A stretch of DNA of 64,000 bases from Flaccisagitta enflata (taxonomy: Eukaryota; Chaetognatha; Sagittoidea; Aphragmophora): positions 50,034,001 to 50,098,000 of the forward strand of contig OZ231126.1 in the NCBI GenBank assembly GCA_965153355.1. The letters run 5' to 3'. Both the position numbers and the translations under genes were made by a program. The notes beneath the pieces are model-generated. The model was not told the DNA's origin. It did no database searches and worked only from the letters and a program-made list of their open reading frames with translations. Position 1 is the first letter of the stretch; every line of letters starts with the position of its first letter. Of the stretch, positions 1 through 13,240 are shown one piece after another.

Positions 1-539
1 TCTTGTCATACCAAATGAATATGCTCATTTTATCAGTCACCTCGTCTCGGGGCTAGATGCAGAAAAAATATCTCGAATATGTTAATCTAAACTAATTTTG
101 TTCAATTCTCTTATAAATTACCTACTCCCAATTCAGCACAGAAAGTAATGGGAATCGTTTTTTTAGCATTTAAGTTACAGGCTCTTCTAGGCTCCACGGA
201 AAATCTGATTCTCAGCACTTTTAACAAGTTAAGTTTGGCATACCCCATCATACTTTAATGCGCGCATTTGCGCTTTTGAGTTTGAAAGAAGATAGAGGCA
301 ATTACTGTTTTACTCAATTATGCAAATCAGCCTTTAGAGAATTCACTTCTTTCATGATATTGGGCCATTAGAATGTGTTTCTGGCTGGTGAACATCTATG
401 TTAGGATAAATAAAACTTTTGATAATACTTTTGATTGTTTTGTCGAAATAACATGACAAGGTGACATAAATGAAAGATTAAATTGGCTTTCCCCTCATTT
501 GAGTGATTTTCATCCCTTTAGTTGGGTACTCTGTTGCCC
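1..539. other. AT-rich unique stretch
   Basis: No open frame with coding character, repeat or RNA gene is visible here. Nothing supportable was found. Confidence 0.5.
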
Positions 540-675
540 ATTGGTCTGTCCATCTGTCAGTTCATCATTTCCTTCATCAGTCCATTGTTCTGTCCCCCTG
601 TCTGTCAGTCTGTCCATACATCTGTCTGTATGTCTGTCTGTCCATCAATCCGTTAATCATTCTGTCCATTTGTCC
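540..675. repeat. Degenerate TGTC/CATC tetranucleotide tract
   Basis: An imperfect run of CTGTC, CATC and TGTA words. Short open frames across it are low-complexity artefacts. Confidence 0.7.
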
Positions 676-1623
676 TCCAACACACTTCAACTTTTTACTA
701 CAGAGTTTTGATAGAAATTATTAGAATTTCAACATGCAGATCTGTTTGCTTATTGTGGGAATGTTAAAAAGCAAATGTTGGACAATTTAAGGAATTTCAA
801 AATGAATTGATCTGAAAAGGTAGGCAGAATGAATCACATCTGAAATGAAAAAGGGAATGAAGAATTAAAATTTTGGAGTGGGAAAAATAGAAGATTCTGA
901 AACAATATTTATGGCTTTGAATGGGAAAATTCAAGAAAGTGATGAAATAGGAAATCAAAATTTGGAGGTGGGAGGGATGGGGGCAAGTATCTCAATTGCC
1001 CTATGCAAGATTTGGGGCAGTGTGTAGGTGAATTGGTGGTGATGAGGGGGTGATTGGGGGGTGACAGGTATTTGTTTTTCGTGGTGGTGGGATTTGGGGC
1101 AGTGTGGGGCTTTGGGTTTTCTTGTAAATGCTGATAATCACCAATCTTTTACTCGATGCGTTTAGTTTCTATGATACAACAAAATCAAAAACATGAAAGA
1201 AATAGTGAAAACCTGTTCATTCCAATACCAAATGGATAAAGCTAGAACTGGAAACATGAAAGCGTGGTTTCCAGATATACACATTCTTCCAAGCTTCCGG
1301 GGAGCACGAACTTCCCCTATACAATTTCCGACGCATCATATCTCTCCCCCCCCACGCTAATCATGCTGAGATCAACAGATTTTTACATTGTAGACAAAAG
1401 GAAAAACTTTTGTGAAATGCTAAATGACATTGCTCATTCCCAAAAGAAGATATCGGCCATGTCACAAACTTTTATGAGATTTAAAAGGTAACAAAATCTA
1501 CCTATGTCAACTGTGCCTAAAGGCCAAGGCAATGCATTGCCTCGACCTCATGAGGCACTAATTAGAGAGGATAAGCGGATTAGGGAAAATATGAAGAAAA
1601 GAAATAACAAACAAACAAAACTT
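676..1623. other. AT-rich intergenic stretch
   Basis: No gene is recognised. About 1140-1255 (TTTAGTTTCTATGATAC..., then AAATGGATAAAGCTAGAAC) is a diverged relative of 6400-6560. The phrase CGCAGAG(T/C)TTCAAAATGG recurs near 2030 and 6572, so this and 6400-6620 look like two old copies of one dispersed repeat, the first split by the polypyrimidine tract that follows. Confidence 0.4.
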
Positions 1624-1915
1624 GTTTTTTTTTATCTCTTTCTCTTTCTGTCTTTTCTTCTTTTCTTCCTTTCTTTCTTTCAGCCCTTTCCATACTTCTT
1701 TTTATTTTACTTCTTGCTTCTGTTCTTCCCTTCCTGCCTAATTTTCTTTTTTTCTTTTTTCTTCTCTTTCTTTCTGTCTTTCTCTCTCTTTCTGTTTTTC
1801 TCTCTTCTCTCTTCTTCTCGTTCTTTTTCTTTGTTTCTTTGTTTCTTTTCTTTTCTTTTCTTTTTCTTGCTTCTTCTTTCTTCTTTCTTTTCTTTCTTTT
1901 TTCTTTCTTTTGTTA
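1624..1915. repeat. Polypyrimidine tract, degenerate (TTTC)n
   Basis: Nearly 300 bp of T and C with TTTC, TTCT and CTCT words. The open frames on both strands are poly-Phe/Leu/Ser or poly-Lys/Arg/Glu translations and are not genes. Confidence 0.85.
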
Positions 1916-2825
1916 TCATTTTCCCTTGTTTCCCTTCCAAGATTTTCCGACGTGCCTCTTGCCTTTCCGAGGAGCGGCGCTCCCCGCTCCTCCATAATGT
2001 GTATGTCTGGTGGTTTCATTTGATAGATCTTCGCAGAGTTTCAAAATGGTCACAGATTTTGCTATATTATTTGTATATTTTTGGGGCTTAGAAAAGTGAC
2101 AAACATAGCATTTGTTTTTGTTTTGTTTTGTTTTTTTGTTCTTTTTTTTGTTTACGCATTTACGCACTGGACCAACCAACCAACTTACCGTCCATCAGAC
2201 GGACATTGAAAGGGGCATAGATAGTAGAGTGGTAATATATGGCTCGACTACCTTGCTTAATACGACATTTGAGGGGGTATCCCATCACTATTAATGAGTA
2301 TATTTCCCAAGTTTTACGGCTCTTCTATCCGATTCAAACAGTGTGGAGTAGGATGAGGAGGAGGGGCAGAAGTGGTAAATGCCTATTTTCTTCCTTTTTT
2401 TCAAGAGGTAACTTCAACGGCTCACATCTACTTTACAAATTAACAAAATGACCTCAACTTTAAGGAGCAGACACAGCTCTTTGAAATGAGCTTAAGTTGA
2501 GATTTGTCGCTTGATTCGATTAGGAGCAACAGTCTTCCAAAGTTAATATTATTTTCAGGAAAATGGTGAAAATCCTTGCAACATTTTGCTATTGTATCTC
2601 CTAAACAAATTGAGCTACGGACCTCAATCGACAAACTCATTTTATAAAGTAAAGCACATTCACTATATCTCCACACACGGGTGGGCAGGGGCGTCAAACC
2701 CCAATCCACACCCAAACCCCAACCCCCACACATACATCTAGAGCGATCATTTTTCTACTTTTTGACTCAAAAATAACAGACGGACTAACTATCAGAACCA
2801 ACGGACAAAGTCTCCCACGAGTTTT
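1916..2825. other. Intergenic stretch, no gene seen
   Basis: Contains the CGCAGAGTTTCAAAATGG phrase at about 2030, shared with 6572, and a short GGACCAACCAACCAACTTACCG segment that may be a worn scrap of the GTCN-hairpin family. Otherwise nothing. Confidence 0.4.
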
Positions 2826-2860
2826 GTCACGTCACGTCACGTCATGTCATGTCATGTCAT
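2826..2860 (+). repeat. Pentanucleotide run GTCAC x3, GTCAT x4
   Basis: A perfect 5-bp-period run immediately before the 81-bp minisatellite. The same pentamer reappears immediately after it. Confidence 0.9.
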
Positions 2861-3581
2861 GAGGAAAGGTGGTGGGATGTTGAGCTGGAGATAGGTAATT
2901 TTACTTGGATAGGTGGTGATTTAGAGCTATTGTGTGGGTGGAAAGAGGTGGTTTGGGGGTGCTGGAGCTGAGATAGGTAATTTTACTTGATAGGTGGTGA
3001 TTTAGAGCTTTTGTGAGGGTGGAAAGCGGTGGTTTGGGGGTGCTGGAGTTGAGATAGGTATTTTTACTTGATAGTTGGTGATTTAGAGCTATTGTGTGGG
3101 TGGAAAGGGGTGATTTGGGGGTGCTGGAGTTGAGATAGGTAATTTTACTTGATAGGTGGTGATTTAGAGCTATTGTGTGGGTGGGAAGGGGTGGTTTGGG
3201 GGTGCTGGAGTTGAAATAGGTAATTTTACTTGATAGTTGGTGATTTAGAGCTGTTGTGTGGGGGAAAGAGGTGGTTTAGGGGTGCTGGAGTTGAGATAGG
3301 TAATTTTACTTGATAGGTGGTGATTTAGAGCTATTGTGTGGGTGGAAAGGGGTGGTTTGGGGGTGCTGGAGTAGAGATAGGTAATTTTACTTGATAGGTG
3401 GTGATTTAGAGCTATTGTGTGGGTGGAAAGGGGTGGTTTGGGGGTGCTGGAGTTGAGATAGGTAATTTTACTTGAAAGGTGGTGATTTAGAGCTATTGTG
3501 TGGGTGGAAAGGGGTGGTTTGGGGGTGCTGGAGTAGAGAAAGGTAATTTTACTTGATAGGTGGTGATTTAGAGCTATTGTG
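2861..3581 (+). repeat. 81-bp tandem minisatellite, about 8.9 copies
   Basis: The phrase GATTTAGAGCT recurs at 2918, 2999, 3080, 3161, 3242, 3322, 3403, 3484 and 3565, a spacing of 81 (once 80) bp. Each unit also carries GATAGGTAATTTTACTTG, a G-rich GGGGTGGTTTGGGGGTGCTGG segment and a GTGTGGGTGGAAAGG segment. Because 81 is a multiple of three, the minus strand (3245-3586) stays open as a 113-residue frame of 27-residue repeats. I regard that as a by-product of the period. Confidence 0.95.
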
Positions 3582-3601
3582 GTCACGTCACGTCACGTCA
3601 T
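3582..3601 (+). repeat. Pentanucleotide run GTCAC x3, GTCAT x1
   Basis: Closes the 81-bp array with the same 5-bp repeat that precedes it, so the minisatellite lies inside a split GTCAC/GTCAT run. Confidence 0.9.
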
Positions 3602-3659
3602 TCCAGTTGCGGACTGTTGGGCAATACAATAATGTGATGTACCTACTTACCGAACGTCA

Positions 3660-3700
3660 CGGCAAGGTGTAGAGTCGCGTTTCCGCCACTTACAATGTAA
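3660..3700 (-). mobile_element. GTCN-hairpin element, head fragment
   Basis: On the minus strand the segment reads AGTGGCGGAAACGCGACTC followed by TACACCTTGCCGTGACG. It matches the hairpin head and following box of the copy at 16534-16693. The stem GTGGCG/CGCGAC has one mismatch. No tail is seen. Confidence 0.5.
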
Positions 3701-3704
3701 TTAG

Positions 3705-3762
3705 TTTGGATATTTGGCCTGTTTTACACTCCTTTGGATATTTGGCCTGTTTTACACTCCTA
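3705..3762 (+). repeat. 28-bp tandem duplication
   Basis: Two consecutive copies of a unit starting TTTGGATATTTGGCCTG and ending TTTTACACTCC. Confidence 0.85.
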
Positions 3763-4080
3763 CACAGATGCGTGTGGGTCGGCAGGTGTTGTAATGGAGG
3801 TCACTAGAGCATTTGGGCAGAAGCAGTGAGGCCAAAAAATAAAAAGATAAAAAAATTGAATGAAACTGATTGACCAACTGATCAACAATTCAACCAATAA
3901 ATGGATGGACAAAAAGCAGGGTGTAGTTTAGTATTCTTGGCCTGCCAACAGAGCCAACAAACAGTAAGTAAAATCAAAAAAACGCTTTTCAGCAATATTC
4001 TTATGATTTTGGGACAAGGAACAAACAATCCTATAGATGCGTCCTCTGTATTTTCTTTGAGCCACTAAGCTTGTTAAAAA

Positions 4081-4084
<4 letters not shown>

Positions 4085-4160
<76 letters not shown>
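4085..4160 (+). repeat. (TG)38 microsatellite
   Basis: An uninterrupted TG dinucleotide run. Cys-Val and Thr-His open frames over it are artefacts. Confidence 0.97.
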
Positions 4161-4169
<9 letters not shown>

Positions 4170-4363
4170 CCATCATTAACCCTCTTACTCCCTCTTACTG
4201 TGTATGGGAGGCGAGCGCTTCCGTTTAGAAGGCTCGTGTGCGGAATTGTTTCCCTTTCATCTCTCTGCCAATTCCCTCCCAATCCCACATTCACATTCAC
4301 ATGATCACATAGTTGCCAAACATACGGAAGTACAGGGAGGTGAGGAGGCGACTGACCGGTTGT

Positions 4364-4365
<2 letters not shown>

Positions 4366-4413
<48 letters not shown>

Positions 4414-4449
4414 AAAGTATAATAGCTATCCATCCATCCATCCATCCAT
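4366..4449 (+). repeat. (CT)n and (CATC)n microsatellites
   Basis: CT run to about 4411, then an ATCC run at 4428-4449. The 45 bp that follow (CTCGTCTTCAACATGCC through CTCCATATG) recur at about 5116-5157 after another CATC run, so direct copies flank the foldback element between them. Confidence 0.9.
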
Positions 4450-4590
4450 TTCTCGTCTTCAACATGCCTTAACCTGACTCCATATGTATACACATTAAAG
4501 AGAATCGAAATGATTATTAACACTAATATCAGAATCCCACAAGTAGCTCGTGATGTGGAGTTGTCTTAAGCTTCTAATGACATTAATTTT

Positions 4591-5038
4591 GGCCTAAAAG
4601 ATTTGCATCTTGTTGTCCGTGCCTTACCTTGAATTTTCCTTTAGCCTATAGGAAACAAAAAAGATCATGTTACTCAAATCTCATTTTTGACTGCAGATTT
4701 GAAATCTGCATGAAAACCACAACTGAGTGCTTTCCTTTTTTCAATATTCCAACTAGAAGGTAATCAAAATAAGTGTCAAAGTTTGCAAAACTTACCTTTC
4801 TTTTATATTTATATAAAAAATCGCCAAACTTACCTTTTTTTTTACATCTTTAATTTTAATTTTGACTATGATCCCGGAAGAATATTGAAAAAAGGAAAGC
4901 ACTTTCAATTATCAGTTTTTTCTGCAGATTTCAAATCTGCAGTCAAAACAGAGATTTAAGCACTTTGAAATTTTTGGTTTCATAGGCTGAAGGAAAATCT
5001 GATGTAAGGCGCGACAGCAAGATACAATTTTTCAGACC
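4591..5038. mobile_element. Foldback element with ~165-bp inverted arms
   Basis: Left arm about 4591-4755 and right arm about 4875-5038 are inverted copies at roughly 75-80% by eye. Landmarks in both arms are TTGACTGCAGATTTGAAATCTGCA, itself containing the palindrome TGCAGATTTCAAATCTGCA, and GTGCTTTCCTTTTTTCAATATTC. About 110 bp separate the arms. There is no coding capacity and no clear target duplication, so the superfamily is unassigned. Confidence 0.75.
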
Positions 5039-5250
5039 TCGTATTGATGCCAATAGAAGCCCAAGACAGCCCCACAACAAGAACTACTAGTAACTACTTG
5101 TAGACATCCATCCATCCATCTCTCGTCTTCAACATGCCTTAACCTGAACTCCATATGGTTCCACATGTGCTGTTGTAATTTAGTCCCTTTGGGGCCGCTG
5201 CTTCTTTTCTTAAAACAATAGGAACTGCTGACCGTAAATTGCCAAAAAAT

Positions 5251-5288
<38 letters not shown>

Positions 5289-5289
5289 C
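5251..5289 (+). repeat. (AAC)13 microsatellite
   Basis: A perfect AAC trinucleotide run. Confidence 0.95.
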
Positions 5290-5440
5290 CATAACAACAA
5301 CTCCAACCTAAAATGAGAACCTTTAATCATGTTTGGTTTAGATTGTAACAAATGGGTGGTGGAAAAAGCCGGCCTAACCATATCATTTCACCCAAATCAA
5401 GATCATCAAAAATTCAGAACTCAGTCATACTTGACCAATA

Positions 5441-5616
5441 CAGTAGGACCCCGCCTCATCGGTCCCATTGGGACTGAAGATTTTTCACCTTTATCTCGGG
5501 GTAACTTTTAAAGAGAGGTGAAATCACATTAAAAAGTACTATTTAGGACCTCAAAATGTTGGCCTTTATTGATGGGGAACCTTTAAAAGCGAGGCTGTTA
5601 TTGCGGGGTTCCACTG
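5441..5616. mobile_element. pogo-like MITE, 176 bp
   Basis: The ends are CAGTAGGACCCCGC and, on the opposite strand, CAGTGGAACCCCGC, bounded by TA on both sides (5439-5440 and 5617-5618). TA target sites with CAGT...GAACC-type ends are typical of pogo/Tigger relatives. Non-autonomous, with no transposase. Same length class as 6196-6372 and 48151-48328. Confidence 0.75.
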
Positions 5617-5716
5617 TACTTTTAATTTTATCGTAATTGCCACCTTTTTTTCTTCTTTTTCAGTTGTTGTTGTTATTGTTGTTCCTCCTCATTTTCTTCT
5701 TTTTCTTTCTTTTTCC

Positions 5717-5764
5717 TCTACTTCTTCTTCTTCATTGTCTTCTGCTTCTTCTTCTTCCTCTTCT

Positions 5765-5796
<32 letters not shown>

Positions 5797-5885
5797 TTCT
5801 TCTTCTTCTTCTTCTTCTTCTTCTTCTTCTTCTTCTTCTTCTTCTTCTTCTTCTTCTTCTTCTTCCTCTTATTTTTCTTCTTCTC
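5717..5885 (+). repeat. (TTC)n microsatellite
   Basis: A TTC run with few interruptions. It directly abuts the family-4 element tail that follows, as (GAA)n does at 40798 on the other strand. Confidence 0.95.
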
Positions 5886-5886
5886 C

Positions 5887-5990
5887 TTCTTTTTGGGCAG
5901 CAGCCCCAAAGGGCCGGTGTTCAGTGGGACACAGAGGTGAATTTCCATACATTCGTCCATCCATACGTACGTACATCCCCCGCCCTCCCT
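5887..5990 (-). mobile_element. Family-4 foldback element, tail fragment
   Basis: CTTTTTGGGCAGCAGCCCCA then AAGGGCCGGTGTTC matches the tail end of the 40258-40798 element, including GGGACACAGAGGTGAATTTCC and a following CATCC/CGTAC run. The CCCAAAAAG tail on the minus strand is joined to (GAA)n. Confidence 0.65.
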
Positions 5991-6195
5991 CATTACTTAG
6001 TGTGCCAAGGTCGAGGTCTTAGTTGTTATTGACTACTATGAATACTTGTGATGGGTCCGGATTAAACACCATTGAGAGCTCCAAAGGCTTATCATGAACC
6101 ACTCTAACTTGAAAACTGTAGGGAGAAAAGTCTTCAAATTTCAATAGGTTGGTAATATGTTCATATAAAATCGAATCAAAGAACTTAGAATTTTA

Positions 6196-6372
6196 CAGAT
6201 GAACCCCGCTCTAACGGACCCACCACCAACGGAATTCCACCTATTACAGATGCAAATTCATGGTCCCTTCATTCCAATCCATTTTGTTTCCTTTGTTAGC
6301 GGTAACAAAAGTCCCCCTACAACAGACAGATAATATTAGTCCCCTGAAATCCGTTAGAGCTGGGTTTCACTG
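6196..6372. mobile_element. pogo-like MITE, 177 bp
   Basis: Starts CAGATGAACCCCGCTCTAAC and ends, read on the opposite strand, CAGTGAAACCCAGCTCTAAC, between TA dinucleotides at 6194-6195 and 6373-6374. TIR similarity extends through CTCTAACGGA. Confidence 0.85.
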
Positions 6373-6394
6373 TATCTTGAATGAAGCCAAGAAC

Positions 6395-6790
6395 AAATTT
6401 GTTATTTAATGCATCTAGTTTCTATGTTACGAAAAAGTGAAAAAATGATGAAAATTCTGTAGTGAATTTTCAAATTCTTGTAAACCTTATCCTGTAAGTC
6501 ACTGTAAGTCTTCATCCCAATGCCATTTATAAACGGATAAAGATAAAGCTAAAGCAAGATCTCATTTATCTTTCGCAGAGCTTCAAAATGGTCACAGATT
6601 TTGTTCATTGCTTGGGTATACTACTCGACTCAATAAAAAATCCGCACTTTTAAATGGCAAATTATCATACTGAACTTCAAAAAAAAAAAAACTAATTAAA
6701 ATCTTAGACCATTGGAAAGCTCTTGAAAAGATCTTTCATTTGGCCGAAATCTGGCAATTCTAGCTTTATTCGTTTAGAATTGGCATAAAA
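6395..6790. repeat. Dispersed diverged repeats
   Basis: 6400-6620 is related to 1140-1255 plus 2030-2075. 6635-6780 (CACTTTTAAATGGC, then ACCATTGGAAAGCTC, then ATCTGGCAATTCTAGCTTT) is related to 23935-24075. The family is unidentified. Confidence 0.5.
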
Positions 6791-8175
<1,385 letters not shown>

Positions 8176-8406
8176 TATTTTTGCCTTTACATATGACGTT
8201 TATTCACACAGAGTGAAGCACAATGGAAAAAAAATCAAACAACAGGTTTCAACGATAGTCGATAAATCACGAAAAAAAAAGATAAATAGGTAAAGGAAAT
8301 ATAAAAGTGACAATAGTCGCAGATATCGTGTAATTGTAATACAATTCAAACGCACAACAGCTCGTTGGAGATGACCCAAACAAAGAACTGAGTATGCCTA
8401 TGTGTG

Positions 8407-8501
<95 letters not shown>
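8407..8501 (+). repeat. (CT)47 microsatellite
   Basis: A perfect CT run of about 95 bp. Confidence 0.97.
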
Positions 8502-8503
<2 letters not shown>

Positions 8504-8515
8504 CTCAAACAAGAG

Positions 8516-8932
8516 TTGCACACCAAAGAGCGGGGAGTGTCAAAACTCAAGACAAAAACTCAAACGATCCTGCAGACAATAAATGACCCTGACTATCAAC
8601 GAAAACCTTTAGAGATAATGAACTATGGTTCAGTAGTAATAACAAGAGCAGTAATTGTGGGTCGCTATGGGATGTTGAGTTGCAATGCCAATTTTTCATG
8701 TGGCAATGGGAAAAAGATTTGCCCTGAGTGTTCTGTGATAGATGATGAAAGCCACCGTATAAACTACTGTGTAAAGTATAAAGAAATTAATCTGTATGAA
8801 GTAGATGAAAAAATTGATTTTGAACAATTTTACTCAGAAGACATAGACAAAGTTCTTGAAGTAGCTCAAGTCATTCTCAAAATCTGGGATTTGGGATATG
8901 GAAAGAACAAGATGAGACAAAACCTAAATTAG
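8516..8932 (+). pseudogene. Retroelement-like C-terminal fragment with zinc-knuckle pattern
   Basis: An open frame of 138 codons whose first codon here is TTG, so this is an open stretch and not a defined start. The first in-frame ATG is at 8618. Its composition is ordinary coding-like, unlike the neighbouring simple repeats. The region after 8618 contains GRYGML, then CPEC-x8-H-x4-C (CPEC, SH, NYC), resembling the short cysteine/histidine knuckle near the C-terminus of many non-LTR reverse-transcriptase proteins. It ends at TAG 8930-8932. No reverse transcriptase or endonuclease domain is present, because the upstream sequence is a (CT)n run. I infer a 5'-truncated retroelement end. A last exon of an unrecognised gene is the alternative. 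Confidence 0.4.
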
Positions 8933-9545
8933 AAGAGTAGGCAGCTGTTACTTATTTATTTCTTTATTGTATTGTTATAAAGTTTTTGAAAGTTGTTACG
9001 TAATAATACGTAAGATATATTGTAGACATAAAATTGCAGCCGTAGAGTGAAAATGTGATTCTAAATCATGTCCTTGTACTTAATCACAATGTGGATTTTG
9101 TACGAAAGTGCTATCACTTTAATGGACCATTAAATTCAATTCAAATTCAATTCAATTCTCTCTCTCATTTGCCCGCAAGAAAGGCTCGGGCAATCACATG
9201 CGGACTACAGGTGAACCCAGTTAAAATGAGCGATGAGGGTCGAAGAATATCAAAATTTGCGTACCATTTATGGAACATTCGATTACAGCGGAGAATATCA
9301 TAACTCGCCTTTACTATGCAAATACGGCCATTACGATTACGCCGCAATCAGGAGGGATGGAATGATAATAAGAAGCGTTCAGTCTCGTATGAAAATGGGC
9401 AACATATGGCAGCTAATAAAAACAAATTAGGAACGATTCGAAATGGCGATGAAAAGGGAGCAATTAACCGACGATCTAACAGCGTCTTTGATATGGACTT
9501 TAAATGGCAAACCTTCAGTTGCGCGTGTGTGTTCTTGTGTATTTA
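8933..9545. other. AT-rich stretch, nothing seen
   Basis: A short AATTCAAATTCAATTCAATTC run lies at about 9130. No gene is recognised and no clear polyadenylation signal follows the 8516 frame. Confidence 0.4.
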
Positions 9546-9817
<272 letters not shown>

Positions 9818-10625
9818 CTTGTGGATGTTCGTGTGCACATCTCTGTGTGTGAATCTAAAAGCGATAATGGATTAGGCGGAAGGACGAACGACTTTATCCA
9901 CCCTGCGTGCGATAATTGAATTGGCAATTTGGTATTGTCGAGTTATGGTTGGCAACTGGCGCCGGCGTCCTTTTTTACCCTCGATCGTAAACAATGATCA
10001 GCGTGAGGTAATTATAGGTTCTCTGCGTGGATACTTAACGCGGTTTCGCTTTCTGGCTTGCCCTAATTGTTGGCTGATACTGGCTCGTTTCATGCTTCGC
10101 TGCGTGCGCCTGACAGACCCATTTTCAGTCTCTCGAGTAGCGAACAAACAATGGTTCCGTCCGCGAGAGAGCGCGCGCGCGCTCTCTTAGCCTCTTTCTA
10201 TATTCGATTTGCGGAATGAAACGGAAGAATAAATAAATGGAAAATGGGAATAAAAAGACAAACAAGAAACTGGGGAAAAAAAGACAAACAAAAGGATCGG
10301 AACCCTGGTCGGTCACACAACGCAAATTCATTGAATAAAGCTATAAAACATTTACCCTCTGAGCGTCAGCGGGTGGCCTCATGCGCTATGATAAAAAGAA
10401 AAAAAAACCTTGTATCACGAGCAGCATGCTGGCGGAAAAAGAAGCGTTTGGAACCACCGATAAAGGTTTTTTGACTTTTAACCTTAAGCAACGGCCCTTC
10501 ATGTTACCATGCAGAAAATAGAGCGAATCTTAAAGGAACACAGGAAATAACTTTAATTATTCAATATGCTATCTAGCTTATAAGTATGTGGTCACTTGAA
10601 AAGATGAATCAACTTTTGGAAAATA
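9818..10625. other. Intergenic stretch with a 22-bp perfect palindrome
   Basis: No gene is recognised. Positions 10166-10187 form a perfect self-complementary sequence: AGAGAG, then CGCGCGCGCG, then CTCTCT. Confidence 0.5.
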
Positions 10626-10824
10626 CTGCGCGTGCACGTGACTCTATAACCCGCTACGTCGGTCGGTCGGTCTGTCCGTCGGTCGCCGTTGGCATTTTTT
10701 TTGCGTTTTTGGCTTTTTCGGGCGTCTTTTGCATAACTGCTCCTGCCCAAATGCTTTAGTAAGCCTTTTTCATCACTCCCCACCCCGCCCGCAAGCGACT
10801 TCGGTTGCCGTGTGTCCGGCCTTT
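10626..10824 (+). mobile_element. GTCN-hairpin element
   Basis: Head CGCGTGCACGTGACTCTATA followed by ACCCGCTACGTC and (GGTC)n/(GTCC)n at about 10660-10685. Tail GCAAGCGACTTCGG, TTGCCGTGTGTCCGGCC, then a T-run. The middle segment CTGCTCCTGCCC is shared with other copies. The left boundary is worn and lacks the T-run. Confidence 0.75.
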
Positions 10825-11318
<494 letters not shown>

Positions 11319-11542
11319 CAGAAAGACAGAAAACGAGTAGGAAGGGACCAAAGACAGCAAAAGAGACAGACACAAGGAAGAACGAGTGCAAAGAATTAGC
11401 GAGTGGCCTCAGATGGTGGGAGATTAGCCAACGATGAAGGAAAGAGGACAAAAGGTTGAGCCGATGTTGCGTATGCCTTGGACTTAGACTGTACCCGAAT
11501 AAAACCAGGCCAGTGAGGCAAGTGAAGTATGGGAGAAAGAAG

Positions 11543-11574
<32 letters not shown>

Positions 11575-11763
11575 ATCGGCGACCCACTTATAAGGACTTG
11601 GACGGAAATGGTCCGTTGGTGAAAAAAGAACATCGTTTGGTACAGGCACCATCACTGGAGCAGTACGGAGTGACCTTTTACATGGTTCTTGGGTGTCCGT
11701 CTGTACAAAAACAATCATCGTGGATTCTATGAAGCAAAGAAAAGAATGAAAGACACACAGTAT

Positions 11764-11917
<154 letters not shown>

Positions 11918-12161
11918 ATGAAACATGCTAGTGCCCAGTAATAGGCTGCAGAAACCTAGTTTTACCTTCCTCCGCCAAGAGTATCATCTTCCACTGTTGG
12001 CAACGAGCTCATTGAAATGTTGGAGCTCAAAGCTTTTATATATATACCGATAGCGCTGATGCTGAGCAATAACTATTTAGAACTTTTTTCCATTAAGCGT
12101 CGGAATTGAACACAATCCAATTTGAGACAGAGAAAAGTAACAACCGAGAGCGAGAAACTTA

Positions 12162-12424
12162 GGGGGCGTTTCTAGTCAGAGACAATCGCATTTTTTACGG
12201 GCCACTCGGCTGCTCGCTATGTTCGTTCGCTCGCACCGCTCACTGCGCCACTCTCACGCAGCGCTCCGCTTGCCAGGGCCCACTTTGCTTGCTTGCTCTG
12301 ATCACGGGCTCGCTCACTCACTTCGCCGTTCACTCCCTCGTGGGACAGTTGAAATTCTGTGTTCATACTGTTATCGCGTTTCACAGGAACAAACGCGTTT
12401 TTCATCTTCACTAGAAACACGCCC
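12162..12424 (+). mobile_element. ~263-bp MITE, GGGCGTTTCTAGT family
   Basis: Starts GGGGGCGTTTCTAGTC and ends CACTAGAAACACGCCC, an imperfect terminal inverted repeat. The interior is rich in CTCGCTC/GTTCGCTCGC words and has the block ATCGCGTTTCACAGGAAC. Related copies lie at 27685, 38927 and 47560. No coding capacity. Confidence 0.8.
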
Positions 12425-13230
12425 TTTGTCCTCTTCCTGCTCTTTTATTTTCCTTTCGCTTCTGACGAGTTAAAAAAGCTGCTAGCTAAATGAATTCAGT
12501 TAACAAAAAAAAAATCATACACGTGATGTTTTCGTTTTCAAGTTGGTCAAGTCAGGCAATCTGATGGAAATAGAAATATGTGGTCAGTGCTTGAGGCTTA
12601 CTCAAAACAAATTATGCAATGCTCAAGCCCTGATCGCTGATTGTTTCCTAACTAAAGCTGGGAGGAGTTCTGACTTCTGCGTCGAATGATAAGACACGTG
12701 TTCTTTATTTCACACGTGTTTTAATAGGTCTTTTTTTTTTAATTTCCCTTTTACGGTTATATTTTTTTTCCATTCCTTTTAAAAGCGGCGGCAATCGAAG
12801 AATTGATTAATGGTTAACCAATCGGAAGTACATGAAGGCAATGCCTGTGTTGTTCTGCTTCCGTCGCCATCCTCCCACCCTCTTTAAGACCCTTCTCCCA
12901 ATCCTCCCCTCCTCCTCTACCTCCTCCCCCTTTTTACTGAAGAGGCTCGTTAACTTCTTCATTACCTGGTATTCATGAAACGTCTCCTTGCCTTCATCAA
13001 TGCTCAATTAGCTTCATTACTAAACCACTCCCCACAGATCACAGATCACCTTCCTTTCGTCTCCACTTCTCGGCTTCGTGCCAATCAACTGCCAAATGAC
13101 CCACTTCCCTCCTTTCTTTTCTATCTTTTTTTTTTTGTATGAATCAGAAGCAGTGCTTACTGGTCTGGTCTTCTTTGTCTTCTTTGTCGTTACGTAAAAC
13201 CAGTGTTCATCCGATGTTCTGCAAACTTTT
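12425..13230. other. Intergenic stretch up to the gap
   Basis: A C/T-rich patch lies at 12880-12935. No gene is recognised. The last 90 bp before the gap do not match the right-arm sequence that lies outside the corresponding point. Confidence 0.4.
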
Positions 13231-13240
13231 NNNNNNNNNN
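13231..13240. other. Assembly gap (10 N)
   Basis: Ten N bases. The round number suggests a placeholder and not a measured distance. Confidence 0.99.

Noticed and set aside
3245-3586. 113-residue minus-strand frame of 27-residue repeats, as a repeat protein gene
   Set aside because: It exists because the 81-bp minisatellite period is a multiple of three; one 80-bp unit breaks the frame, and no start context or flanking coding sequence is seen.
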